A stretch of DNA of 64,000 nt, taken from contig JACMZG010001913.1 of assembly GCA_018340805.1 (NCBI GenBank), forward strand, positions 33,627,458-33,691,457. Direction: 5' to 3'. Positions 10,786 to 21,649 of the stretch are shown piece after piece. A model generated the notes under the pieces. That model had not been told where the DNA came from and searched no databases. It saw nothing but the letters and a program-made list of their open reading frames with translations. Origin of the DNA: Microvelia longipes. Its lineage: Eukaryota; Arthropoda; Insecta; Hemiptera; Veliidae. Each line of letters begins with the position of its first letter. Position 1 is the first letter of the stretch. The position numbers and the translations under genes were made by a program.

Positions 10786-11530
10786 CTGAGGATCGGTAGC
10801 TAAATAGTAGAGCACTCGCCTAACGACCTGGAGGTCAAGAGTTCAAATCCAGCCGGTGGAGGACTTATTAAATTTATCTCTTGTACCGTTCTCTCAGAAA
10901 GCCTTGAATTCAAGGTCGTCTAACCCAGCCTTTTTATACATTTTTTTTTAAAAGCTTAAGTAGTTTTGAAAAAGGAAATAGTAAACCATTGTGGTTTTAG
11001 CCTGGAAAATTATGTGGGAATTTGTTTTTCCTTTAGCTTTTTACGTGGTTACGCAAAGGCAGGGTTGGATTTCGTCTGAGACATCTCTGAATCCACTTTT
11101 TTTGGTTGTATTCAGCTCATGTAATTACAAAGTTCTGCAAGCCGGCGGAGAAGCGGAAAGTTAGTAAATCTTTCTCAGCTCAGTGAAAATGAAGACCTAG
11201 CAGTGTCTGTAGTCTTACAACTAGCGCATGCGTTTTAAGATCTGCAGAACTTTGGCTTACAGATCAAAGGGAATGGGTTTATGCAACGTTCACTAACTTA
11301 GGAGTTGCTACCAGCGTCTCTCTTCGTCGTACTGTACCGGACTAGTTAGACCAGTAAATATAAAGACTATCTGGTACAACTAGAGTAACTAGTGAGATTG
11401 ATAAAAACTAGTAACTGCCGGGCTAAATGAGACTAATAGATCAGAGTATCTAGTGAGATTAAAGAAAATAAACTAGACACCTGATCTCAGGTGCAATCTC
11501 GATAAAGAGAGGGTAGAAAAGAGCCCGACC
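10786..11530 (+). repeat. tRNA-headed dispersed repeat, copy 2
   Basis: The head at 10786-10864 has an A-box-like TAGCTAAATAGTAGAGCACT and a B-box GAGTTCAAATCC. The body aligns with the reverse complement of 7641-8202 in several blocks (11120-11165 and 11240-11345). After about 11345 it continues with three loose repeats of ACTAGTGAGATT-type units. With copy 1 it forms an inverted pair about 2.5 kb apart. The diverged body suggests an old family. Confidence 0.7.
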
Positions 11531-11857
11531 TCTTTCATGGTAAAAAAGTGAGCATAAACTCTAGAGGTTCTCAATAAAGTGGCATTCGGGGAAGAGTAAA
11601 AACGCTAAAATGACGGTTTCAAGCGTAAAATTCTAAATACTAAGAATGCTTAATAATGTTAAAGCTTGATTAGATAGTTATTTCTGCAACAAGGGAGTAA
11701 AGAATGCAAAAGAAGGCTCCCCCTTATACATTTTAGGGGGTTCACCCCCGGGAAAATCACACAAATTGATTGATCACCTGTATAAATTGAGAGAATACCA
11801 CTCCTCTAAAAAATAGATACAGGTTCAAATAACCCAATAATAGGAAACACATTTTAT

Positions 11858-11895
11858 TCCCAAGGGAGGGAAAAGTAACTTTTTCTCCCTTGGGA
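11858..11895. other. short perfect hairpin
   Basis: TCCCAAGGGAG at 11858-11868 pairs with CTCCCTTGGGA at 11885-11895, an 11-bp perfect stem. No function can be assigned; the surrounding 11.5-12.3 kb holds nothing else that I recognise. Confidence 0.6.
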
Positions 11896-12289
11896 GTGAA
11901 AAGTGCTTCTTTACTCCCTAAAAACTAGTTAATAAACTTCACATTATAAACTGTCTGGAGAAAAGGGATATTTATAACATTGGATGTACCTTTTCTATTA
12001 AACAAGCTAAATTATTTTAGCGATATTTTATGCTTCTCAAATCCATAGATAGAGAAACCTTGTTCCATGATTGACAGCTTGTTTGCAAAACAAATATCAA
12101 TACCCTTGAAAATATGAAGTCTCAAACAATTTAGCTCTAAACTTTTATTTCATCCAAAATCACGTTTATATCCTAACAAATTAAAACCAATTTAAAGTTC
12201 TGAAAACTAATTGAGGGGTTCGGTATTAGTAGAGAAGTAGAATTGTGATCATGCTTTACATTTCCTCATTTATACCGTATATAAAAAAA

Positions 12290-12605
12290 AGTATATACGG
12301 AAAAGTATTGGGATTGAATAATATCCGAAATCCGGATTTCATATAAAATTATCCGTTTCAGGTGTTTTTAGGACCTTCTGGGTAGTTTATACAAAGTTGT
12401 GGGTCAGAATGTGTGTGTGCGCGCCTGTTATCAACGTAGCTTCCAAGTGTATTTATTTTACTGAGAGTTGGAAACTTAGTACAAATCAATCATTATGTCA
12501 AGTTGTGCTATCCGAAAAATATTGTTTATGACCTCACTAACCAGCAATAATGAGTCAACAAAAATATCAAAAGTTACTTCGCATCCTCATGAAGTGATGC
12601 GAATT
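12290..12605 (+). repeat. 5S-type repeat, 5' body fragment
   Basis: Matches the upstream body of the family: ATCCGTTTCAGGTGTTTTTA, then a GTGTGTGTGCG run, then TCAAGTTGTGCTATCCG and a CTCACTAACCAGCAATAATG block. It stops before the 5S-like segment, so it is a truncated copy. Confidence 0.7.
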
Positions 12606-12699
12606 TTGTACCTCCATTTGACACAATACAGAAACCAAAAATGTATTAAACTTCTATTGTCTCTAAAGTACAAAAAAATTCAATAAAACCACTGTGAAA

Positions 12700-15580
12700 A
12701 TAATCAAATCAACTGAAAAACATCAAATTACGAGGTAATAAATCTTAAAAAAATAAATAAAAATTCAAAGATAAGAATAAATATAATATTTTTATATTAT
12801 ACTTTCCATAAAGAAATTTACAAGTTTTTCTTGCAAGTAAAATATATTTATCTTAATATATTTTGTTTTTGTTATAAAATGCGAGGTAGGGATTTTTAGT
12901 AATATTAAAAAGAAACAGAATCTCTGGCGCTTTTTTTATAAAGCTTTGGGGAAAAAATACACATTTTTCCCGCACAACAAACTTTGCTCAGATGAAAAAC
13001 TACCACCCCAAGCGGTAAATTTAATTTAATTTTTGTTTAAAGTTATTTTTGAAATAAATTCATATACCAGAATTTTGTTTATCCCATTATCAAATTTATT
13101 ATATGAGTTAGAGTGACTACTCTTATTGTATAGACATTTTTTAACAATATGTGTTATGTTTTAACAAAATGGATTAAGTGTTACACTTATTCCAATTTAA
13201 AATACTGGGTGTAGATTATTATTTGAAGGAATTATTAGTATTACAGAGTTTTGATAATGTATTAATTTTGTTTGTTAATTGTAACCTTTTCTTTTAATTA
13301 ACATCATAAAAATAATCTGAATAAACCATAGAAATATTATTTCTAGAGGGGCCCTATAGGTTAAATTTTGAAACATCGAAAAAGTAACCTGACTACCTTC
13401 GCTTATAAATAAAATCAAATAATCAGCACAAAATTACAGTAACAAGTAGTTACAGTTTAACAGTAGTAGAACGTTTAAAGTACAAATAAAAATTCAAACA
13501 ATGTGTGGAAAGCTAATAACAGTTGATTTATTATAATCTTAACTCACTCTTGGAGGAGGTTTCAATTAGGTTACACAAAGCCCATGAGGTCCCTAAAAAG
13601 ATGTTTCAGGTCTCTCAATTTAATGAGATAGGCTACGCAACCTAAGAGCCTATAGGGGTCTATGCCACCTCATAGGGGAAGAAACCCCTTTTCATATTAT
13701 CAATCGTAACTGGAAACTTTTTGGTTCCCAAACTTCGGCTCATCCCACAAGCTTCATGGTTTCAACGGAGGATAGACAACATTATTTAACCACGGTATAA
13801 ACAATCATTAAAAACCACGCTTGAACATACGCAGTGTTTGAAATCTATACACCGTTTATTTATATTTATTTATATATGGACATTTTTTTAGGTATTGTTT
13901 CCTTCATTTACTTAAATCTTGCCTTCACCCAAGCATTAACATAAAGTAATGTCTATTTTCTCATTTTATTTTATTTTTACTGCCTTCAATTTATTCACAT
14001 TATTCTTTTTTATTTTATTTCTGTGATAATTTATTTTATCTTTCTCTGTTTTTTTCTTTTTGATGTATTATTTATTTGCCTCACTATTTATTTTCATTGT
14101 ACTTTATAACGTATAATATAGCCCAGCTCAGTAGGTATTAGGGATGGGCAACTTCATCTAAGTCCTCCAGGACTTCTGAACAAGAATAGAGAGGCCTGAG
14201 CCATATCGCTTCACTAACGACATACAATAACTTTAGTAAAGTCAAACATAGGCGCCAGGTTCTTTTTCAATGTTAAATAGAGGGGAGAAGAACCAACCCC
14301 AGGCACCAGATCCAGATTTGAGAATAAGGTTTACTTAAAACTAAGTATACAAGAAAATACTCAAAATGTAGGTTAAATTAGGTAAAATTCCGGAATAAAT
14401 GATACTTTAATGACTTGAAAATGATACATTTATACTTATATAAGAGTTCAACTTAATGCTCTAACTCTTAACCATTTAGGCCTGTACTTAGTGACTAAAT
14501 CAGTGATAAAATAATACCTTACTATTCTAAAACATGTTAAATAATAAAATAATAATAAGATGCCTCTTGATTGGTGATTTATGCTTAAGCTTCTTGTAAC
14601 TTGCACTTAATATAAGCCTATGACTCCTATACTGTGCCACAAAGCCATACTCAACTATCACTTAGTCTCAAGTGCCACAACTAATCCAGTACTAAAACCC
14701 TAAAAACAAATGAACAGTCACCATTAGGAAAAGACAATTCAAAGAATAAATTAAAAGAAACTATCTCGAAAAGAAATGAAACGCTAGCTTACCTTCAACG
14801 AAGGGCAACGGAAATTTTAGTAAAAAAACATTTCAAATTAATAAAAGTGAAGAAACTTAAATTTTGGGATCCTCCAACGAAATAAACAACTAAATTAAAT
14901 AGGTAAATATTAACTACTTTTAAAACTAAAAAACTTAATTTCGGTCGGTGGCCGAAGCCACATCGCCGGCCGAAAACCTCCAACCAAAAAAAAACTAACC
15001 TCGCAGTGGCGTCATTAACAATAAAAATTCCTAACAAGCCTAATTAAAGAATTAAGAAACTTCCCTGAAACATTATGATAAATAAATTAAAACCATGTTC
15101 AATCGATATAATATGAAAAGAAATTTACCAAAATTATAAATATTTTCAAGACATAAATTTCATAGACATATTAACGTTACAACTTCTATTCCTTATTAGT
15201 TTTTAAAATAAATATATTTTTGATTTTTATTTGTATGATTGATAAAAGAATATACCTTTTGATACTGGTTTCATCTGTGTCGATAAAAAAGCAAAATTCT
15301 TTTTTAAATTTTCCCTTCGTGTCTAAGCATTTATTTCATCAAGCTTTCCTTCTTATTTTTCCTTGATAATATTTATCCAATAATCCCCGTTACCTTACAT
15401 ATTGTGTAATTTAACTACGCAAAATATTTCTGTCTTAAACTAAGCACGTAATTATAATCTGAGTCGCACTAAATTAGGTACTAGCAATAATTAAACGATC
15501 TAATGGCTTGATATATTTATTGCACTCGTAAAGCATTATACTCTTTTAACGAAATTACGTTAAAACACAAATAGTATCTT
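12700..15580. other. intergenic or intronic DNA, no gene recognised
   Basis: Mostly AT-rich. Somewhat GC-richer patches lie at 13530-13760, 14140-14320 and 14790-15040. None has a coding frame that I trust. The last contains TGTTAGGAATTTT on the minus strand near 15036, which could be an LTR edge, but no partner end was found. Confidence 0.5.
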
Positions 15581-15589
15581 AAAGCAACT

Positions 15590-16125
15590 CTGTGTTCCTA
15601 CACAGTGGTTTAATACTGTGTAAGTGGTCATCTCTGTTTACAAAACACAGTGGTCCAACACTGTGTTCCAAGAAACTGTGTTTCACCTCTGTGTTCCAAA
15701 CCACTGTAGTTCAACAATGTGTACCAAGAAAGGGTGTTTCATCTCTGTGTTCCAAAACACTGGTCCAACACTGTGTTCCAAGAAAGAGTGTTTCATCTCT
15801 GTGATCCAAACCACTGTGGTCCAACACTGTGTTCCAAGAAAGGGAAGGTCAACTTTGTGTTTCAAAACACAGTGGTCCAACACTGTGTTCCAAGAAACTG
15901 TGTTTCACCTTTGTGTTCCAAAACACAGTAATCCAACACTGTTTCCAAGAAACTTCCAAGAAAACACTCTGTGTTACAAAAACACATGGTCCAACACTGT
16001 GTTCCAAGAACACTGTGTTTCACCTTGTGTTCAACAAAACACTGTGTGTTCCAACACTGTCTTTCCAAGAAACTGTTTTATCTCTGTGTTTCAAACCACT
16101 GTGGTTCAATATTGTGTTCCAATCA
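15590..16125. repeat. minisatellite built from CTGTGTTCCAA modules
   Basis: About nine imperfect units of roughly 50-60 bp, each combining CAACACTGTGTTCCAAGAAA with a TGTTTCACCTCTGTG block and a CAAAACACAGTGGTC block. The open frames across it, in several frames and on both strands, come from the repeat phase and are not genes. Units differ by small indels. Confidence 0.92.
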
Positions 16126-16994
16126 GATACAATTATTTATTGTATATGGTAAAAACTATTAAGGCGTAGAACGATTGTTTCATAAAATTTAAAAACCATT
16201 CCTTACAATTCGGCATTGAATATTGATGATATTCAATCTATTTCCCTTTCTTTTCTGTGGATTTCCAACAAGAGGAAAAAATGATTTTATATATTACAAG
16301 GGAGAAAGATCTATTTTTATAGAGGATGACCTCAAAATATCAAGTGCATTATAAAAGGGCTTTATGTCGAAAAAAGAGCGAGTTTTGCGGGTAAAATTGT
16401 TGTATAAAAACCCCAAGTCTGGTTTCGACAATAATAGGTGATTTTCTTCCAAATTCAATACTTGAAAAACTCAGGAGAATAACGAAAGAATTTCCCACCA
16501 AACGGAAGAATAAGAAGAAACGGTTTCTGTCCAGAATATAACCTTCTTTTTAAGAAGAAACATTTCTTATCAAGGGCTATTCTTCCACTGAAACATCAAT
16601 TTCTTTTTACTTACACATAAATCATACTTTGTAGGTTTTTTATTTGTCCAAGCTTATAAAAGAATAACATTTTTAATATTTAAAAAATTTGATGTGGAAA
16701 AAATGTTTAATTTTAGTTCAACAAGCAAAAAGACGTAGAAGGGTGGTTTAATTTAATACAAACACAGCAAAAACAAAAGGTTTAACTCAAGGCTTGTTTT
16801 TAAACTTATCTAAACAATATTTAAAAGCTTTTGCGGAACATTAAAAGGATGCATTGAAAAAGGAAGTCTTTACAACAGAAAATCTACAAGAAATTATCAA
16901 AATACCGTCCGAACGACACATCTAACAATTTACATATATCTAACGATACATACATCTGCTGATATGTTACTATCAGATGTTATTTATTTATTAT

Positions 16995-17106
16995 ATTTCA
17001 AAATGCATTGCTGAAAACATTTTGAAATACACTCCTGCAGTCATTTCGAAGTAGATTGCTGAAGACGTTTGGAAAGAACGTAATTCATCATGTTCTTTCG
17101 AAACGT
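16995..17106. other. two adjacent hairpins
   Basis: ATTTCAAAATG (16995-17005) pairs perfectly with CATTTTGAAAT (17018-17028). A second stem pairs CGTTTGGAAAGAAC with GTTCTTTCGAAACG (13 of 14) around 17067-17106. They lie about 260 bp upstream of the solo LTR. Confidence 0.55.
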
Positions 17107-17232
17107 TTCAAGTTGTATTTATTCAACTCGAAAAAATCGTGTGAAAGATAGTACAAAATACACTGTGGAGAGCATCCTCACAAGAGACAAGGCGAAAGAC
17201 ATTCAAGTGTATTCAAGACATTTTGAATGATT

Positions 17233-17245
17233 GGGGGGGGGGGGG
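17233..17245. repeat. G13 homopolymer
   Basis: A run of 13 G in very AT-rich DNA. A similar run of 11 C occurs at 50187-50197. Confidence 0.9.
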
Positions 17246-17362
17246 AGATATTATAAAAAACCGCGCAGAAGGTTTTTATAAGGTGTTTGGACATAGTATT
17301 CCTTGCATCTTTCATTTTCCTAACGTTTTCTCGCCTCTGTACGAATTCGTTATTTTTGTTAC

Positions 17363-17830
17363 TGTCGGGGCACTGATGGGAGAATTACTATCCTAACATA
17401 TCCCCTCGCTAACCCTCTTTATTTACATTGTAAATATTTGCGTACTTATTATTTTATATTATTATTTATTTGGTTTACCACTATTATTATTAGTTTGAAG
17501 CTCACCTTTATAATTGAAAACCATTTTGTATGTATATTTAATGTTGATACCTTGTTTAAACTCGCGAATCTGTTTACGTTTCTTCTGATCACTTTTATCG
17601 TTAATTGTAACTTTCTTACACTCACTTTACGAGCACTATTTTCAATATTCACTTCCTTTTGTTTCGTCAGCTTCATATTAGCGAAATAAGTGCAAAAAAC
17701 TTAATAATTAGGACTTAATTGTGAGCTCTAAGGAATAAACTTATTCCTTATATGGTCCCTCAGAGCTTCCTTTCAAACCTCTCTTTAGTAACACTAGCCA
17801 CAGTAATAATCACCTGTCTAGTGCCCAACA
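17363..17830 (+). mobile_element. solo LTR of the BEL/Pao family
   Basis: It begins TGTCGGGGCACTGATGGG and ends CTAGTGCCCAACA. Its first ~330 bases match 7640-7284 and its last ~85 bases match about 6325-6237 in reverse complement. It is flanked by GTTAC (17358-17362) and GTTAT (17831-17835), a 5-bp target duplication with one mismatch, as expected for BEL/Pao. No internal region is present, so it arose by LTR-LTR recombination. At 468 bp it lacks about 0.95 kb found in the 5' LTR of the larger element. A 75-codon minus-strand frame runs through it (17676-17449). Confidence 0.92.
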
Positions 17831-17839
17831 GTTATTCGT

Positions 17840-18580
17840 AACTTCTTACTAGATTTTTATTCGATATTAGTAATAAGTCCTTATTTTGTTTTATAATATT
17901 AGGGTTAGATCATTGCTATAGATGTTTCGAAGAGGCAAAAAACTAGTCATATTATTTACCATAACCTTACTAACGTTTTTCAGGTTTATTACGTTCTACA
18001 TTACCGTTCTTTATGTCGTCAAAAACAACAATCGTCACCTTATACGCTTCTTTTACTTCATATTCACAAATTTAAAGTACGAAACGTTGAAGAAAAACAT
18101 GCATAGAAGCTGAATATAACCTGCAATTGTGTTTACAGAAGGTTACATTTTGCAACCTTCATTTAAGACATTGTCTTGCGTAGAATCTCAGCGATCTCGA
18201 GCTGCTAGAGTGATATTTATTCGACTTAAACATATAATTTACTTGCTAGAAGCAGTGTATAATTTATGCTTCGTATTAGCAGCTATGATAATTATTCTAT
18301 ATGTTCCGTATCTTTAACAGCGCGTCGTAGAATGTATCAATTCAGATTCATTCATCCAAATTACTGTAGCTGTTGCGTTTAATTTATCTTAATGCTAAAA
18401 AAAACGGTTTTGAGAATTCTGCGGCAGTGGAGAGAGAACCTGGTTACAGGAATTTAGGGTTAACCCATATTTAGTTTATAATAATTAATTTACCGAAAAT
18501 TAACTTAAGTTTTATTTATTTACACTTTGCTTGGAACTTATATTAGCTGCGTTGGTAAAATATTTTTCGTTCCTTCTTCA
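17840..18580. other. AT-rich DNA, nothing recognised
   Basis: Two short open frames on the plus strand (17922-18113 and 18129-18317) are AT-driven and match no family that I know. Confidence 0.5.
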
Positions 18581-18581
18581 T

Positions 18582-18693
18582 GGAGAGTTGCAAAATACAG
18601 TCCACCAACGCGAGTTACAGAAGACAGTCCACCAACGCGAGAGTTGTAAAATACAGCCCACCAACGCGAGAGTTGCAAAATACAGTCCACCAA
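18582..18693. repeat. 29-31 bp tandem repeat, about 4 copies
   Basis: The unit combines AGTTGCAAAATACAGTCC with ACCAACGCGAG. One copy reads TTACAGAAGACAG instead, so the array is slightly degenerate. Confidence 0.9.
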
Positions 18694-19019
18694 CATCAAT
18701 TTCCGATTAGACCTAAACCTAACTAAATAAAATTTGTTAAAACCATAACAGACCGTACGAAAAATTGACAAAGTCATTATACTCGTTCTAAAGCACCAGC
18801 AATAATATAAATTCTAATTTAGAGACAAAAGAAGAAATTCTGAAATAAACTGAAGTAGTAATCTTCGCATTACAACACTATTTTAATGCACAATTTATTA
18901 GCCTAATAACTTTTAAAGTCTAACATTAAGAAATTAAAAGTCTTACCAGTTAAACCATTAACATTAACATGTCTTAAAATGTTCTTTTAAGAAAGCAACT
19001 TATGTTTAACATAAACTTA

Positions 19020-19105
19020 GTAAAAACCGGCATGGGGTACCTCGGATGTTTTTCTCGCTAAATCCGAGTGGCTTTGCTCGTCTTCACCACTTACACTCCT
19101 CCTCA
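19020..19105 (-). repeat. 5S-type repeat, tail fragment
   Basis: CATGGGGTACCTCGG followed by a GCTTTGCTCGTC block matches the terminal ~100 bp of the family. Confidence 0.65.
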
Positions 19106-19509
19106 AAATACGTCATTCAAGGTATAATTTATTAAAAAGACAGGTGTCTGTTGAGAGTTAGGTGAGAGGTGGGAGACGGTTAAAATGGGGCCAATGTATG
19201 CCAACTTCGACTTAAAGCTAAAAACAAAATACACGGACGCAATGCTTTATAAATTTAATATCCACAATAAAAGGCAACTTAAACCTCTTAAATGGTAGCT
19301 ATACTAAACAACTGATTGAGGAATTACTAGAAAACATTAAACGAAGTTAAACACACTGAAGAATGCTTTTAAGTTAGTTAATCACACTGACTTCCTGGCA
19401 GACCAACTTCACATATCAGTAACTTCCCAACTTTTCGGTTATTAACCAGGGTTTGTCGACTTTTTAATTTTTAGGTATTAACTATTTTTTCTATTCAGTG
19501 TCTCAAAAA

Positions 19510-20460
19510 AAAATCGGGTACGGGGTACCTCGGAACTTTTCCTCATCACATCGTATTCGCTACGCTCGTCCTACCTACTTCAGACTCGCTTTGGTTATCC
19601 TTAGAATATAAAAATCACCAAATTTTTAGTGCAACGCTTCTTCGTACTCGCTTAGCTCGTCCTTAGATATTACATATATCCGTTTTATAAAGGTTCCGGC
19701 GATGGTAAGCACGTGTGCCTGCCACCCAGACAGTCCGGGTTCGATCCCGGTCAGGACCTCTAGGATATTCATGCGAGGGATGGAAATCCTTTCACGTGTT
19801 TAAAGTCCCTTCGAAAGGGACTTTAGCCGGTGGTTCTGAGTCTGTGCGATGTTAGGCACTCGCAAAAAAATCCCTAACCTATTATAGGGTAGAACACTAT
19901 CTTCTATCTAAGGAAGTTGGGGAAAAGGGCCCAACAAAATGGGCTACTTGCAAAGTGATCTATCACTTCTCTCTAATTACTATCAGGAAATATATCCGTT
20001 TCATTCCCAGTGGTCATCCATCTAGGCACTGACCAATCTCAATGGCCCTTAACTTTTATGTTTCAACAAATAGCATCACAGTGAAGAACAAATTTATAAA
20101 AGTAAAGATATACTTGTCGTATTGACACGAAACTTGGTAAACTTATTTATTAGGTAAAGGTATAAACTTATAACAAATTTTAACTCAATTAAAATATTTT
20201 TGTTTTTTAAGAATTTAAAAAAAAACGTGTACGTCGTTCAATTAAAAATTTATCTAATTTGATAGCGAAATGGAACCTGGCACATATGTTTGACTTAAGT
20301 ATGCCACATACGTGCCAAATCTCAAAACGATTGGAACATTTTTTCGCATTTAATGAATTTTAAGTTTAATTTGATTTTAATCAAAATTTGGGGTTATTGG
20401 CGTGTTAAAAATATTTTTCAAATAGCACAACTAAACCGATTTTGATTATTAAACTTTAGT
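19510..20460 (-). repeat. 5S-type dispersed repeat, long copy interrupted by a SINE
   Basis: Read on the minus strand, the body comes first (20460 downwards), then a decayed 5S-like block (20058-20004), then the tail ending in the complement of TACGGGGTACCTCGG at 19514. The block reads as a decayed form of the 5S rRNA internal control region (GGTCAGT...GGATG-like order). The tail carries the usual duplicated motif, seen on the plus strand as CGCTACGCTCGTCC-type blocks. It is split at 19686-19989 by a tRNA-derived SINE, whose 12-bp duplication shows this repeat was there first. Confidence 0.8.
19686..19989 (+). mobile_element. tRNA-derived SINE with 12-bp target duplication
   Basis: It is flanked by ATATATCCGTTT at 19674-19685 and again at 19990-20001, a perfect target-site duplication. 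The head (19691-19760) folds like a tRNA: an A-box-like GATGGTAAGCACGTG, and a B-box in the T-arm CCGGGTTCGATCCCGGT. Its ends GGTTCCG and TCAGGACC nearly pair as an acceptor stem. About 230 bp of body follows, including an AGTCCCTTCGAAAGGGACT hairpin and an AAGGGCCC block. It was mobilised by a LINE-type machinery supplied elsewhere. Confidence 0.88.
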
Positions 20461-20499
20461 TTTAGCCCACGACCCACAGGAAACCACGCATTTCAATAA

Positions 20500-21470
20500 A
20501 ACTAAAATGTGGGCGATTTTATAAAATTTTGAGCATGCGCAATTTGATAAAGGTCATGCTTATGAAGGGCACTCAGGGTAAGCAGACCATTTTTTGTACA
20601 TAAATTGCTTTGAAATAGTACACAATCTGTCACATTTTTCAGGTCCGGCTCTTGAACTAAACGTTTATCTCGTTTATCTCCTAAAAACAACTACAATCAG
20701 GTCGACAGCTGGGTAATGAAATCTAATTTATATTGGACAGGACAGGTTACGTCCTGTTATTTATTAACCTTTATTTTGTAGTGTACATTTCTTTATTTCT
20801 TATCTTTTATAACTAATATTATACTCATATCTGTTTATAAAATCTGCTAATTGAGCCAGTTATAAAACACTTAAAAAAAAGTTGAGATAAAAAAAAGCAA
20901 TCAACAGGATTGAAAGACTAGAGTTTAAGTTTAAGACCAACTTAAGAGCTAATATAGTTTTGCGCAAAGAAAATTAGTTATTTTATGTACTTGTGGTGTT
21001 AATAGAATAAACATTTAATTGGCTAATATAAAATCTTAATAGTAAAGATTAAGTATTTTTAAAGTAGAATTAGAGTTAGTATTATAAGATAAGCTGTATT
21101 ACTATAGCTGTTTAATTTGAGAGATAATATGCAAGATAAAACTTATTTGTCGTAAATGATAGAAATCGACAGTCCTAGAAACAAAAAAATGAGAGTGACA
21201 GATATAGAAAACGAGTCTATGAGGCTTAGACGTTCAAGACATTATTCTATCAGGTTTAAAAAGCAAGCGTCAAATTTTGCTTTTAAGTCTACAGGAGAAT
21301 TTTGCGTTTAAAAAGCGAGAACAGTTTCTCTTTTGCAGCATAGCTAGACCTTTTCATAGAGTGTAAATTCTGTAGAATGGACACAGTAGAGGCTATGTAA
21401 GACAACATACTGATTGGCTCCCGGATGAGCTGTAAGATTCTTATCAATATTAGTATTATTGTATCGAAGT
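20500..21470. other. AT-rich DNA downstream of the Dpr-like exon (probable intron)
   Basis: No coding frame or shared repeat recognised. If the exon at 21473-21607 is real, its next intron starts here with GTAC at 21472-21469 on the minus strand. Confidence 0.45.
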
Positions 21471-21472
21471 AC

Positions 21473-21607
21473 CTTTTCAATAACACAGACTAGTCTTATG
21501 GTTCCAGCAAGGACCACGTGGTATTCGGTAGCTCCCACTATAAACGCCTCTGGCACGACAATCTCCAGGTTGACGAAATGGGACATTATTCCAGTAGTTG
21601 TCGCCAC
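21473..21607 (-). CDS. exon of a Dpr / zig-8-like Ig-domain receptor
   Basis: A 135-bp block of exactly 45 codons bounded by a good acceptor (TGTTACAG before 21607) and donor (AAG|GTAC after 21473). It starts VATTTGIMSHFVNL and continues EIVVPEAFIVG, then TIRLVCVIEK. The order Q-VxTT...NLxVVVPEA.I.G.xE.HV...GTIxLxC is that of the start of the second Ig domain in the Dpr / zwei-Ig (zig-8) family, with the Cys as the first of the Ig pair. These are secreted or membrane-tethered two-Ig proteins that act in neuronal recognition; insect Dprs bind DIP partners. The Trp-containing next exon and the first Ig domain were not found in the window, in line with very long introns. The base composition is clearly richer in G+C than its surroundings. 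The family call rests on remembered motifs, not on an alignment. Confidence 0.78.
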
Positions 21608-21649
21608 CTGTAACATGCAGATAAAACATCTGATTACATAAAGTATAAT

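Noticed and set aside
14140..15040. A possible LTR (TGTTAGGAATTTT near 15036 on the minus strand, GGCGCC near 14252)
   Set aside because: No matching second end, target duplication or internal coding region could be found.
15590..16170. Several frames of 62-181 codons in the minisatellite, and a CRISPR-like look
   Set aside because: Open frames on both strands come from the repeat period; units are contiguous without unique spacers, and this is a eukaryotic genome.
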